Positions 25,796-36,134 of a stretch of DNA of 50,884 bases are shown piece by piece. Position 1 is the first letter of the stretch. Every line of letters starts with the position of its first letter. Source of the stretch: Actinomycetota bacterium (lineage in GTDB: Bacteria; Actinomycetota; Actinomycetes; Nanopelagicales; Nanopelagicaceae). Below the pieces are notes generated by a model. It made no database searches. It had not been told where the DNA came from and worked only from the letters and a program-made list of their open reading frames with translations. The translations under genes were made by a program, and so were the position numbers. The stretch covers positions 1-50,884 of the forward strand of contig WLEB01000004.1 in the NCBI GenBank assembly GCA_009704505.1. Direction: 5' to 3'.

Positions 25796-26899
25796 ATGGG
25801 TCTAGCGAGTCTAGAAGAACTTCAAGGTTGCGCCACTTCATTCTGGTTAGATGATTTATCAAGGGCGAAAATCTCTGGAACTGACGCGCACTCACTTCCT
25901 TCGCGAATTGCAACCTCTGCCGTAGTAGGGGTAACCACAAATCCGAGCATTTTCAGTTCAGCTATCAGTAATGGTTCTGAATACGCACAAGACATTGAAC
26001 AGATGAAGGGATCCTCTGTTGATGACGTCATTGAAAAACTCACGACCGATGATGTCCGCGCAGCTTGCGATCTTCTCTATCCGATCTATAAAACTTCAAA
26101 AGGAATAGATGGTCGAGTGAGCATTGAAGTTGATCCCCGTTTGGCTCATGACACAGATGCAACCATCGAGGCAGGCCAAAGATTGTGGAAGCTTATCGAC
26201 AGAGCAAATGTAATGATAAAAGTTCCGGCAACGATTGAAGGTTTGCCTGCAATCACCGCTTTGCTAGCACAAGGAATAAGCGTCAATGTCACCTTGATTT
26301 TTTCTATTAAAAGATATGGACAGGTAATTGACGCCTTCATTAAGGGCGTGAAAGATTGTGATGATCCTTCCAAAATACATTCAGTTGCATCCTTTTTTAT
26401 TAGCAGAATAGATTCTTCAATTGATGCCAAACTAAAAGAGAATGGTTCGCCAGATGCAACAAAACTGCTAGGAAAAGCGGCCATTGCAAATGCTCATCTT
26501 GCCTATCAGTTATTTGAAAACAAGTTTAATTCACCTCAATGGAGCGCACTTGCATCAAAAGGTGCTCACAAGCAGCGACCATTGTGGGCATCAACCGGGG
26601 TAAAAGATCCTTCGTATCCCGATACAGCATACGTTGTTGAATTAATAGCTCCAGATACAGTCAACACTATGCCGCAATCAACTCTGGATGCTCTTATTGA
26701 TCACGGGGTTTTACGAGGTGACACAATTACCGGCAGATACCAGGATGCTGTTGAAGTTCTAAAAGGGTTATCTGCCTTGAATATTTCCCTGGATGATGTA
26801 ACCGCAGAACTAGAGATAGATGGCGTCAAAAAGTTCGCACAAGCATGGAGTGAACTCCAAAACAATGTCGAGACTGCATTAAAAAGTGAGCAAAAATGA
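25796..26899 (+). CDS. tal: Transaldolase
   Basis: Transfers dihydroxyacetone units between sugar phosphates. The 367-residue protein is of the longer actinobacterial type. It shows GVTTNPSIFSSAIS near residues 43-56, the Schiff-base lysine in VMIKVPAT near residue 140, and STGVKDPSYPDTAYV near 262. It begins 2 bp after tkt and ends overlapping pgi as ATGA. Normal length and intact active-site motifs. Confidence 0.97.
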   Translation: MGLASLEELQGCATSFWLDDLSRAKISGTDAHSLPSRIATSAVVGVTTNPSIFSSAISNGSEYAQDIEQMKGSSVDDVIEKLTTDDVRAACDLLYPIYKTSKGIDGRVSIEVDPRLAHDTDATIEAGQRLWKLIDRANVMIKVPATIEGLPAITALLAQGISVNVTLIFSIKRYGQVIDAFIKGVKDCDDPSKIHSVASFFISRIDSSIDAKLKENGSPDATKLLGKAAIANAHLAYQLFENKFNSPQWSALASKGAHKQRPLWASTGVKDPSYPDTAYVVELIAPDTVNTMPQSTLDALIDHGVLRGDTITGRYQDAVEVLKGLSALNISLDDVTAELEIDGVKKFAQAWSELQNNVETALKSEQK

Positions 26900-28431
26900 T
26901 CAAAATTAGTGGTGGCTCAATATCTAAAATTGATCGTACCTGCAGTGAGTACAAAGATCTTTTGCAAGCCCACAAAAGACTTGCACAACAAGATGCCACC
27001 TTGTGGGGTCCACAAGCCGAACCTGAGGCAGCGATTAGATTAAATTGGATAGATCTTCCAAATCGATCTAGAGAACTTTTGCCTTTGTTGGACGCGTTAA
27101 CAGCTAAGCATCGCGATAAGGATGTCGTCATTCTCTGTGGAATGGGTGGATCCTCATTAGCTCCAGAGGTGATTGCAGCCACCTATGAAAAACAGTTGTT
27201 TGTTATGGACTCCACCGATCCTTCCTATGTAGAACGAGCACTAAATTATGATCTTTCAAAGGTTTTAGTAATAGTAAGTTCTAAATCAGGCACAACGATT
27301 GAAACCACCAGTCAGCGCGCAATTTTTGAACAAGCATTTGTAAGTAAAAACCTTGATCCAAGGGCGCACATGGTTTTCATAACGGATCCAGGTTCAGCTC
27401 TAGATAATCAGGCCAGAGAACAGGGATTCACAGTCATTAATGCCGATCCCCATGTAGGTGGTCGCTTTAGCGCACTTAGCGCATTTGGACTTGTACCTGC
27501 TGCTGTATTAGGCATTGATGTTTCAGTTTTGCTTGACGATGCAGATGATGCGAAAGCGGCATTCCTTTCAGATCCACAATTAGTCTGCGATATTGCCTAT
27601 CTAATCTCCTATGTTGGAAGACAATATATCTCCTTCACTGATGCAGAAAGTTCCATGCCAGGATTGAGTGATTGGATAGAACAATTAGTTGCAGAATCCA
27701 CAGGCAAGAATAAAGTGGGAAGATTGCCAGTTGTAGTCAAATCATCTAGCAAGATCAAGGATGTTGAGATCTTTAGTGTGGCTTTTGGTGGAAGCGCAGA
27801 TTTAGTTGTTTCTGCCGACTTATCGGCCCAATTTATAATCTGGGAGTGGGTAACTTCCTTAGTTTGTTATGCACTAAAGGTTGATCCATTTAATCAGCCC
27901 AACGTGACAGAAGCCAAGGATGCAACATCTTCTCTATTGTCACAATGGAAGGGAACAAAACCCTTACTGACCCCTGATAGCCTCGATGGAGAGATTGAAA
28001 TTTTCGGTCAAGGAATTGATCTTAAGCAAGCGTTGAAATCACTGATTGCATCGATTCCTTCAGGTGGATACATCTCAATCATGGCTTATTTGGATCGAGC
28101 GGGAGATTCAAGAGTTGAAGAATTGCGCGAAATACTCACTCATAAGTCACAAAGGCCTGTGACTTTTGGTTGGGGTCCTCGCTTCTTGCATTCAACTGGC
28201 CAGTTTCACAAAGGCGGTCAACCCAATGGTGTATTTCTCCAATTAACAGGAGAGAGTGAGTGCGACCTTGACATACCCGGTCAGAAATTCACTTTAAGCA
28301 CGTTGATTACTGCACAAGCTCTTGGCGATGCGAATGCCCTGAGATTAAGGGAGTATCCATTGCTCAGAATCCATCTTAAAAATCGGGCCGAGGGCATTTC
28401 TAATTTACTAGCTGCCGCCGAGGCTCTGTAA
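26896..28431 (+). CDS. pgi: Glucose-6-phosphate isomerase
   Basis: Interconverts glucose 6-phosphate and fructose 6-phosphate. The 511-residue protein has two SIS sugar-binding domains: MGGSSLAPEVIAATY near residue 79 and SSKSGTTIETTSQ near 129. The C-terminal block is GWGPRFLHSTGQFHKGGQPN near 420-440. It is the type that pairs with transaldolase and is fused to it in some bacteria. The ATG overlaps the tal stop. It converges on rbpA with a 7-bp gap. zwf, opcA and pgl, which often follow in actinobacteria, are absent. Confidence 0.94.
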   Translation: MIKISGGSISKIDRTCSEYKDLLQAHKRLAQQDATLWGPQAEPEAAIRLNWIDLPNRSRELLPLLDALTAKHRDKDVVILCGMGGSSLAPEVIAATYEKQLFVMDSTDPSYVERALNYDLSKVLVIVSSKSGTTIETTSQRAIFEQAFVSKNLDPRAHMVFITDPGSALDNQAREQGFTVINADPHVGGRFSALSAFGLVPAAVLGIDVSVLLDDADDAKAAFLSDPQLVCDIAYLISYVGRQYISFTDAESSMPGLSDWIEQLVAESTGKNKVGRLPVVVKSSSKIKDVEIFSVAFGGSADLVVSADLSAQFIIWEWVTSLVCYALKVDPFNQPNVTEAKDATSSLLSQWKGTKPLLTPDSLDGEIEIFGQGIDLKQALKSLIASIPSGGYISIMAYLDRAGDSRVEELREILTHKSQRPVTFGWGPRFLHSTGQFHKGGQPNGVFLQLTGESECDLDIPGQKFTLSTLITAQALGDANALRLREYPLLRIHLKNRAEGISNLLAAAEAL

Positions 28432-28438
28432 AAATTAT

Positions 28439-28777
28439 TTAGTCGTCGTCTCCACGAAGTCGACGAAGTGCCTCTTCAAGAAGTCTCTCGCCTTCTGAAT
28501 CTGTGCGTCGTTCTTTAACGTAGGCAAGGTGAGTTTTATAAGGCTCATTCTTTATTGGGCTAGGCGGATTATTACGATCTCTTCCAGCAGGGTAACCGCA
28601 CTTTGGACAGTCCCACTCAGCTGGAATTACAACAGTCTCTTCAACTGCAAAAGATGGACGTACTTCATGTCCATTTGCACACCAATAAGAGACATAGGCA
28701 CGTGCAATTGAATCTCCACGCTCTGCCTCACCCATTGGGCCGGCTCCAACGCGACTTCCGCGAATTGCACTTGCCAT
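28439..28777 (-). CDS. rbpA: RNA polymerase-binding protein RbpA
   Basis: Actinobacteria-specific transcription factor that stabilises the RNA polymerase-sigma promoter complex. The 112 residues show the N-terminal tail, the zinc-type core with CANGH near residue 33 and CPKCG near 57-61, the basic linker, and the acidic C-terminal sigma-interacting domain ending LRRLRGDDD. An AAGGAG Shine-Dalgarno lies 6 nt before the ATG. secG ends 49 bp upstream on the same strand. Confidence 0.97.
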   Translation of the reverse strand: MASAIRGSRVGAGPMGEAERGDSIARAYVSYWCANGHEVRPSFAVEETVVIPAEWDCPKCGYPAGRDRNNPPSPIKNEPYKTHLAYVKERRTDSEGERLLEEALRRLRGDDD

Positions 28778-28792
28778 TTTGTGCTCCTTAGA

Positions 28793-28821
28793 TATTTACA
28801 AGAAAATTACTTGGTTTACAA
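28793..28821 (-). promoter_or_regulatory. Possible rbpA promoter
   Basis: TTGTAA (28816-28821) and TAAATA (28793-28798) on the minus strand with a 17-bp spacer. The implied start would fall within the Shine-Dalgarno, which argues against it; rbpA may instead be read from upstream. Confidence 0.3.
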
Positions 28822-28826
28822 CTGAA

Positions 28827-29054
28827 CTATTTGAGTAAAAGTGAAAGTGCAACTACTAGAGAAAACCACACTCCACCAGCAACAATGGTTATACGATCGA
28901 GGTTTCGTTCTACAACCGATGAACCACCGTAGTTAGAAGAAATACCTCCACCAAAGAGGTCAGAAAGACCGCTCCCCTTACCTTTATGCAAGAGCACCAG
29001 TAGGATCATGACAGTACTTGTAATCATTAAAGCTATCGAAAGACCTAGTATCAC
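28827..29054 (-). CDS. secG: Preprotein translocase subunit SecG
   Basis: Small accessory subunit of the SecYEG channel. The 75 residues form two membrane helices (about 2-21 and 54-73). The loop between them has the conserved GKGSGLSDLFGGG. The start is GTG at 29054, with AGGAG 8 nt upstream. The position after tpiA is the standard actinobacterial arrangement. Confidence 0.95.
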   Translation of the reverse strand: MILGLSIALMITSTVMILLVLLHKGKGSGLSDLFGGGISSNYGGSSVVERNLDRITIVAGGVWFSLVVALSLLLK

Positions 29055-29110
29055 TTTTTAAAACTCCTAGTTCGTAGAGGGTAAGGATACCCGCGTCATT
29101 GACTAAATGT

Positions 29111-29887
29111 TTACTCCGTTACCGCATAAAACTTAGCAATTTTGGCTAATTCCTCAGGATCTAGGCTCGCTCCACCAATCAGGGCGCCGTCTACATCTTC
29201 CATTTTCATGATGTCTACCACGTTGGAAGACTTGACCGATCCACCATAGAGAATCCTCATATTGCCGGCGATATCACTGGATCCGATATTTTCAATCTCT
29301 TCACGAATAGCGGCACAAACTTCCTGAGCATCTTCTGGAGTGGCGGTTTTGCCTGTGCCTATTGCCCAAACAGGTTCGTATGCAATCGTGATTTTCTTGA
29401 GCTCGGGTTTTGTAAAACCTTCTAAACCAGCGCGCACTTGGCGAACAACATGAGAGACATGCATACCGGATTCACGTACGGCTAGATCTTCTCCCACACA
29501 AAATATTGGCGTAAGTTCATTTGCTAGCGCCGCTTTGATTTTACGATTGATCAAAGCGTCGCTCTCGTTGTGAATGCTGCGACGTTCTGAATGCCCGATC
29601 ACAACATAGGTGCAACCAAGCTTTTTTAGCATCGACCCAGAGATGTCTCCCGTAAATGCTCCACTGCTTTCTGGAGAGAGATCTTGAGCGCCATACTGCA
29701 ACCGTAAACGATCGCCATCAACCAAAGTTTGAATGGAGCGTATATCTGTAAACGGAGGAATTACTGCCACATCTACAGCGTCATAATCTTTATCACTTAA
29801 CCCGTAGACAAGTTTTTGAGCAACAGCTATCGCCTCAAGATGATTCAAATTCATCTTCCAGTTGCCTGCCATCAAGGGCTTACGCAT
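29111..29887 (-). CDS. tpiA: Triosephosphate isomerase
   Basis: Interconverts dihydroxyacetone phosphate and glyceraldehyde 3-phosphate. The 258-residue protein begins [13 protein letters not shown], with the N-x-K active-site pair, and has the catalytic histidine in IGHSERR near residue 98. The catalytic glutamate is in [13 protein letters not shown] near 170, and the loop-7 block is [10 protein letters not shown] near 215. A GAGGAG Shine-Dalgarno precedes the ATG by 6 nt. It lies 37 bp after pgk. Confidence 0.98.
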   Translation of the reverse strand: MRKPLMAGNWKMNLNHLEAIAVAQKLVYGLSDKDYDAVDVAVIPPFTDIRSIQTLVDGDRLRLQYGAQDLSPESSGAFTGDISGSMLKKLGCTYVVIGHSERRSIHNESDALINRKIKAALANELTPIFCVGEDLAVRESGMHVSHVVRQVRAGLEGFTKPELKKITIAYEPVWAIGTGKTATPEDAQEVCAAIREEIENIGSSDIAGNMRILYGGSVKSSNVVDIMKMEDVDGALIGGASLDPEELAKIAKFYAVTE

Positions 29888-29924
29888 CTATATCTCCTCT
29901 AGTTGCATCGGATTCTAGTATTTA

Positions 29925-31114
29925 TCAAGCTAACCCTAACGCAACTAGACCTGGAAGTTGTTTTCCTTCTAAATACTCCAGTGAAGCACCGCCTCCAGTG
30001 GAGATGTACCCAAACTGTGAGTCCTGAAAACCTAACGCTCTTACTGCCGCAGCAGAATCGCCTCCACCAACAACACTCATACCTTTGATCTGTGTTAATG
30101 CCTGTGCAACTGTCTTGGTTCCAGCGGCAAAGTTTGAAAATTCAAAAACTCCCATAGGTCCGTTCCAAAAAACAGTTTTGCAAAGAAGTATTTGAGCGGC
30201 ATAACTCTTGGCCGATTCTGGTCCAATGTCTAGGCCCATCTGATCTCGAGGAATTTCATCGACAGAGACCAAAGTGGGTGGAGCATCTGATGAAAATGAA
30301 GGAGCAACGACTATGTCAGTAGGTAGAAGAAGAGTTACCCCAAGTTGCTTTGCTTTCTCAATCAAAGCTTTAACCTCTTCTAGCATTTCGTTTTCTACTA
30401 AAGATGTGCCAATCTCTTTGCCCTGAGCTTTTAAGAAGGTAAAGACCATTCCTCCACCTATTGCCAGGACATCAACTTTTGCAAGAAGGTTTTCAATCAC
30501 TGCTAATTTGTCAGAAGTTTTCGCTCCCCCAAGTATTACTCCGTAGGGACGCTCTGGATTCTCAGTAAGCGATTTTAAGACTGTAACTTCTGCATCAATA
30601 AGGCTGCCGGATGCATGTGGAAGTAGTTTAGGAAGATCAAAAACCGAAGCATGTTTACGGTGTACTGCCCCGAAACCATCTCCAACATAGAACTCGGCAA
30701 AAGCGGCAAGCTCCTTAGCAAAGCTAGTCCGCTGGGCCTCATCTTTACTCGTCTCATCTGGCGCAAAACGAATATTTTCAAGAAGAACTATCTCTCCGGG
30801 CATCAATGCGCCAACTAATTTAGTTACAGCTTTTCCTGTGATTTCACCTGGGAATTTAACTTCCTTATTTAGCAGTTCACTCAGGCGTTTTGCAACCGGT
30901 GAGAGTGAAAGTTCTGCCGTCGGACCATCCTTAGGACGACCAAGATGGGCTGCAATGACAATTGATGCACCTTTACTCAACAAAAGTTGAATAGTTGGCA
31001 AAGATGCCTTTATTCGTCCATCATCTTTAATGACACCATCTTTAATTGGGACATTAAGGTCGCAGCGCAGAAAAACACGCTTTCCTTTTAAATCAACGGT
31101 TGAAAGCCCTGGCA

Positions 31115-31115
<1 letters not shown>
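29925..31115 (-). CDS. pgk: Phosphoglycerate kinase
   Basis: Makes ATP and 3-phosphoglycerate from 1,3-bisphosphoglycerate. The 396-residue protein has RVFLRCDLNVPIKDG near residues 13-27, the AHLGRPKDGPTAELSLSPV substrate block near 57, GGAKTSDKLAVIENL near 198, and the nucleotide-site GGGDSAAAVRALG near 348. The ATG shares a base with the gap stop (TAATG). Confidence 0.98.
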
Positions 31116-32252
<1,137 letters not shown>

Positions 32253-33230
32253 TCAATTAAGTAAATCTGGTGACAATCCGCTCTCTGTATCCGGAATTCC
32301 TAATTCTGCCGCTCTCTTATCGGCCATCGCCAACAAACGGCGAATTCGTCCGGCGATCGCATCTTTCGTCATCGCTGGAGTAGCAAGTGAACCGAGCTCT
32401 TCTAATGAAGCCTGGCCATGATTTATGCGCAACTCGCCCGCCTCTTTCAAATGATCCGGAATTGTTGGCCCCAAGATCTCCATGGCTCTTTGCACTCGAG
32501 CAGCAGCTGCAACGGCCGCGCGCGCGGAACGACGTAAATTTGCATCATCAAAATTTGCTAAACGATTTGCTGTCGCTCTGACTTCACGGCGCATGCGACG
32601 CTCTTCCCAGGCCATCACACTTTCATGAGCTCCAAGACGTGTCAGTAAAACACCAATTGCATCACCATCTCGAATAACAACACGATCTACACCACGAACT
32701 TCACGGGCCTTTGCTGCGATTCCCATACGACGGGCTGCGCCAACGAGAGCTAATGCTGCCTCTGGACCAGGACATGTAATTTCTAAAGAAGATGATCGTC
32801 CAGGTTCTGTCAAAGAACCATGTGCAATAAATGCTCCACGCCAAGCTGCTTCAGAGTCACAAATTGCTGCCGACACAACTTGCGGAGGTAAACCTCTCAC
32901 TGGTCGACCATTTGAATCAACAAGTCCAGTTTGTCGAGCAAGTGCATCACCTTCATTGATTACTCGGACCACATAACGAGAACCTTTTCGCAGACCACCA
33001 GATGATAGAACTGCAAGATCGGATTCATGTCCGTAAATATCGGCTATGTCTTTGCGCAATCTCCTGGCACTTTGAGATGTATCAAGTTCGACTTCAATCA
33101 CGATTTTACCGGCTGCCAAATGTAAGCCACCCGCAAATCGAAGTAGAGCCGACACCTCAGCCTTTCGGCAACATGGCTTTGTAATTGCGATGCGCGAAAG
33201 CTCATCTTTTACTGATGCAGTCATTGCCAT
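32253..33230 (-). CDS. whiA: DNA-binding protein WhiA
   Basis: Homologue of the sporulation regulator WhiA, conserved in Gram-positive bacteria and linked to cell division control in Streptomyces. The 325-residue form starts at the ATG at 33230 ([13 protein letters not shown]). A TTG frame start at 33242 adds four residues and is less likely. The N-terminal LAGLIDADG-like domain covers about 1-200 ([20 protein letters not shown]). A C-terminal helix-turn-helix covers about 220-310 ([17 protein letters not shown]). The yvcK gene that usually lies between rapZ and whiA is absent. Confidence 0.94.
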   Translation of the reverse strand: MAMTASVKDELSRIAITKPCCRKAEVSALLRFAGGLHLAAGKIVIEVELDTSQSARRLRKDIADIYGHESDLAVLSSGGLRKGSRYVVRVINEGDALARQTGLVDSNGRPVRGLPPQVVSAAICDSEAAWRGAFIAHGSLTEPGRSSSLEITCPGPEAALALVGAARRMGIAAKAREVRGVDRVVIRDGDAIGVLLTRLGAHESVMAWEERRMRREVRATANRLANFDDANLRRSARAAVAAAARVQRAMEILGPTIPDHLKEAGELRINHGQASLEELGSLATPAMTKDAIAGRIRRLLAMADKRAAELGIPDTESGLSPDLLN

Positions 33231-33346
33231 GGCGTAATCCAACCAGTTACTGCAGGCGAATGTGGCTCAAACTGAAAATATTTTTATTGAACATCCCTAA
33301 ACCTTGGGTTGATACTTTAAAAGCTAGCAATCGAAACGAAAAGTAT
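33231..33346 (-). other. rapZ-whiA spacer with a 15-codon micro-ORF
   Basis: This AT-rich 116-bp spacer occupies the place where yvcK is normally found. On the minus strand it contains ATG...TAA (33294-33247) encoding [15 protein letters not shown], preceded by AAGG about 9 nt upstream. It also contains an ATACTTT/AAAGTAT inverted repeat. Neither resembles YvcK. Coding status of the micro-ORF is doubtful. Confidence 0.25.
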
Positions 33347-34210
33347 TTATTCGCGGCCAACATCACGATGCGTGGGATGGGCGGAGATCTCGGTACCAAT
33401 TTCATTGAGCTGTTTTGCAATTTCAGCTGTAATTGCAACACTTCTGTGTTTTCCACCTGTACATCCAACTGCGATCGTTACAAACTTTTTGCCTTCGCGT
33501 AGGTAACCAGTCAGCATTGAATGTACGAGGTGAACATAGTTTGATACAAAATCACCCACTCCATCGCTTCCCAAAACCGCCGAACTCACCTCTTTGGTTA
33601 GCCCCGTAAGTGGGCGCAAATCTGGGTTCCAGTGTGGATTTGGTATGAATCGGCAATCCAAAACAAGGTCTGCATCAACTGGAATGCCATATTTATATCC
33701 AAATGACAATACGTTAATTCTGACGCCATTAACTGCGCCCTTACCAAAAATCTCACCTACGCGCTTTTCTAACTGATGAACATTTAAATTCGTTGTGTCT
33801 ATAGCGACATCAGATTGCGAGCGGATCTCTTCTAGCTTTTCTCGTTCTCGAGATATTCCATCAACGATTCGATCTTCTCCCTGAAGAGGATGGGGACGGC
33901 GAGTAGATTCAAAACGTTGTACCAATGCCTGATCAGTGGCATCCAGAAAAACTAAACGATAAGGAAGTGAATTTGTTTTTAACTGAGCTAATGCCTGAGA
34001 GAGTTCATCAAAAAACTCTCCCCCGCGCACGTCTACAACAACTGCCAACTCTTTCCCTTGCGGTCCAGTTCCCTTTGAAACTAAAGCAGATAGTAAAGAT
34101 GGAGGAAGATTATCTACAACATACCAACCTAAATCTTCTAAGGCATGTGCGACTGTAGATCTGCCTGCACCAGACATCCCGGTAAGGATCAGGGTTTCCT
34201 GTGAACTCAT
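33347..34210 (-). CDS. rapZ: RNase adapter / nucleotide-binding protein RapZ
   Basis: P-loop protein of the RapZ/YvcJ family. The 287-residue protein has Walker A GMSGAGRST near residues 12-20, a second nucleotide-site motif VDVRGGEFFDEL near 58, and the C-terminal CTGGKHRSVAI block near 255. In enterobacteria RapZ regulates amino-sugar synthesis through sRNA decay; in Gram-positives its target is unclear. It starts 3 bp after uvrC. Confidence 0.95.
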   Translation of the reverse strand: MSSQETLILTGMSGAGRSTVAHALEDLGWYVVDNLPPSLLSALVSKGTGPQGKELAVVVDVRGGEFFDELSQALAQLKTNSLPYRLVFLDATDQALVQRFESTRRPHPLQGEDRIVDGISREREKLEEIRSQSDVAIDTTNLNVHQLEKRVGEIFGKGAVNGVRINVLSFGYKYGIPVDADLVLDCRFIPNPHWNPDLRPLTGLTKEVSSAVLGSDGVGDFVSNYVHLVHSMLTGYLREGKKFVTIAVGCTGGKHRSVAITAEIAKQLNEIGTEISAHPTHRDVGRE

Positions 34211-34213
34211 GGA

Positions 34214-36130
34214 TTAATTATCGCTGATTTCCCCAGTTTCAGTGTTCACTTTTTGTGTAGAAATTCCCTCTAAATAGCTTTCAATGACCGAAGCAATCTT
34301 GCCACCTATCCCCGGGGTGGCAGCGATCTCATCTACAGAGGCTTTTCTGATTGCCGCAACTGAACCAAATCGTTCCAATAATGACGCTCTTCGCGCAGAA
34401 CCCAATTGTGGAATCTCATCCAAAATCGACTCCAACATTATCTTCGAACGCCTGGATCGATGGAAGGTGATGGCAAAGCGATGGGCCTCATCTCTGATTC
34501 GTTGAAGAAGATATAAACCCTCACTACTGCGCGGAAGGATCAATGGATCTTTAGAGCCAGGTATCCATACCTCTTCTAATCGCTTAGCTAATCCACATAA
34601 TGCAATATCAGTAATGCCAAGTTCATCTAGTGCGCGTTGAGCAGCGTTTACTTGTGGTTGTCCCCCATCAACAACGATTAACTGCGGCGGGTAAGCAAAC
34701 TTGCTGGGCTTTCCGCCAAGCTCTGCGACTTCGGCCTCATTTTCTTTACGATCATCAAGCAGGCGCTTCAACCTGCGAGTGATTACTTGGTGCATCGCAC
34801 GTGTGTCATCAAAGCCCTCACTGGTATCGATAATAAACCGTCGATACTCGCTCTTCTTAATCATTCCATCCTCAAAAACCACCATGGATGCCACTACAGA
34901 GGTTCCTGAAATATTTGAAATATCAAAGCACTCAATTCGAAGTGGAGTTCGTCCTAAGTTGAGATGTTCTTCAATTTCGGTAAGAGCCTTACCGCTAACG
35001 GCAGCGTCTGTTGCTCGCTTACTTAAGTATTGAATAAGTGAGTACTGAGCATTCCTCTTGACCGTGCCTAATAGCTCGACCTTCTCACCTCGCTGTGGAA
35101 CTTTGATCTCTACTTTGGTGGAACCAATTTGTCCTAACCACTGTTCTAGTTGTTCTCTATCGCCTGGCTGCGCACTCATGTAGATATTGCGCGGAACAGC
35201 AATTGCTCCCGTTCCATAAATCGAATACAAAAGAGCGGTTAACTCATCTTGGCCTTCAAGAACCATTTCTTGATCAACTATCCACGATCTTGAACCCTTT
35301 ACCGATCCCCGTTGCATAGAAAAGATTGATCCCGCTGCATGAAAACCATCATGGTAAATAGAAATGAAATCTCCATCTAATTCATCAGAGAAATTTCCCT
35401 CAGTTGATTTTTGAGCCTTTTCGAATGATTCAATCTGATCTCTCAACCGGGCAGCTCTTTCAAACTCCTCATTAGCTGCCGCTGTATCCATTTCTTCATG
35501 GAGTTTAGGAAGAATGTTTTCCATACCTGACTCCATGAACTCATTGAGGCGGCCAGCTAACTTTTTATGCTCCTCTTGAGAGATCCAACCAACACACGGT
35601 GCTGCACACTTTCCGATGTCACCCAATAAGCATTGACGTTTGCTGCGCTGTGCACGAGAAAAGTTTGATGATGAACACGATCTAACCGGGAAAACTTTGA
35701 GTAAAACATCAAAGGTGTTTCGCAGCGCCCACGCGTTTGTATAGGGTCCAAAGTACTTAAGACCAGGACGCTTGTCTTTTCGTGTAATAAAAATCATTGG
35801 GTAGTCATCATTGAGGGATAACGCTAAGTATGGATAGGACTTGTCATCCTTGAATTGAACGTTGTACTTAGGCTGGTACTGCTTGATCCAACTAAACTCT
35901 AAAGCTAATGCCTCTAACTCTGTACTGACGATTGTCCAATCAACACGTACCGCTTCATGTACCATGCGATTGGTTTTTGTAGCAAGGTTTGCTTGAAAGT
36001 AATTACTTAAACGGTTCTTAAGATTCTTTGCTTTACCAACATAAATGACCTTGTCTTTGTTGTCATAAAAGCGATAAACCCCTGGATGTTCAGGAATGTT
36101 GCTAGGCCGATAACTTTTTGGATCTGCCAT
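34214..36130 (-). CDS. uvrC: Excinuclease ABC subunit C
   Basis: Dual-incision nuclease of nucleotide excision repair. The 638-residue protein has an N-terminal GIY-YIG nuclease domain (about 13-95; GVYRFYDNKDKVIYVGKAK). The Cys-rich block CLLGDIGKCAAPCVG is near residue 165 and the UVR domain NEEFERAARLRDQIESF near 215. The RNase H-like second nuclease domain (about 380-540) follows, then C-terminal tandem helix-hairpin-helix (about 575-630). It starts 4 bp after the uvrA stop. Confidence 0.97.
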   Translation of the reverse strand: MADPKSYRPSNIPEHPGVYRFYDNKDKVIYVGKAKNLKNRLSNYFQANLATKTNRMVHEAVRVDWTIVSTELEALALEFSWIKQYQPKYNVQFKDDKSYPYLALSLNDDYPMIFITRKDKRPGLKYFGPYTNAWALRNTFDVLLKVFPVRSCSSSNFSRAQRSKRQCLLGDIGKCAAPCVGWISQEEHKKLAGRLNEFMESGMENILPKLHEEMDTAAANEEFERAARLRDQIESFEKAQKSTEGNFSDELDGDFISIYHDGFHAAGSIFSMQRGSVKGSRSWIVDQEMVLEGQDELTALLYSIYGTGAIAVPRNIYMSAQPGDREQLEQWLGQIGSTKVEIKVPQRGEKVELLGTVKRNAQYSLIQYLSKRATDAAVSGKALTEIEEHLNLGRTPLRIECFDISNISGTSVVASMVVFEDGMIKKSEYRRFIIDTSEGFDDTRAMHQVITRRLKRLLDDRKENEAEVAELGGKPSKFAYPPQLIVVDGGQPQVNAAQRALDELGITDIALCGLAKRLEEVWIPGSKDPLILPRSSEGLYLLQRIRDEAHRFAITFHRSRRSKIMLESILDEIPQLGSARRASLLERFGSVAAIRKASVDEIAATPGIGGKIASVIESYLEGISTQKVNTETGEISDN

Positions 36131-36134
36131 CGCT

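Noticed and set aside
33294-33468. 73-codon minus-strand ORF over the rapZ 3' end and spacer
   Set aside because: Most of it is an out-of-frame shadow of rapZ; only the last 15 codons fall in the spacer and are noted as a doubtful micro-ORF.
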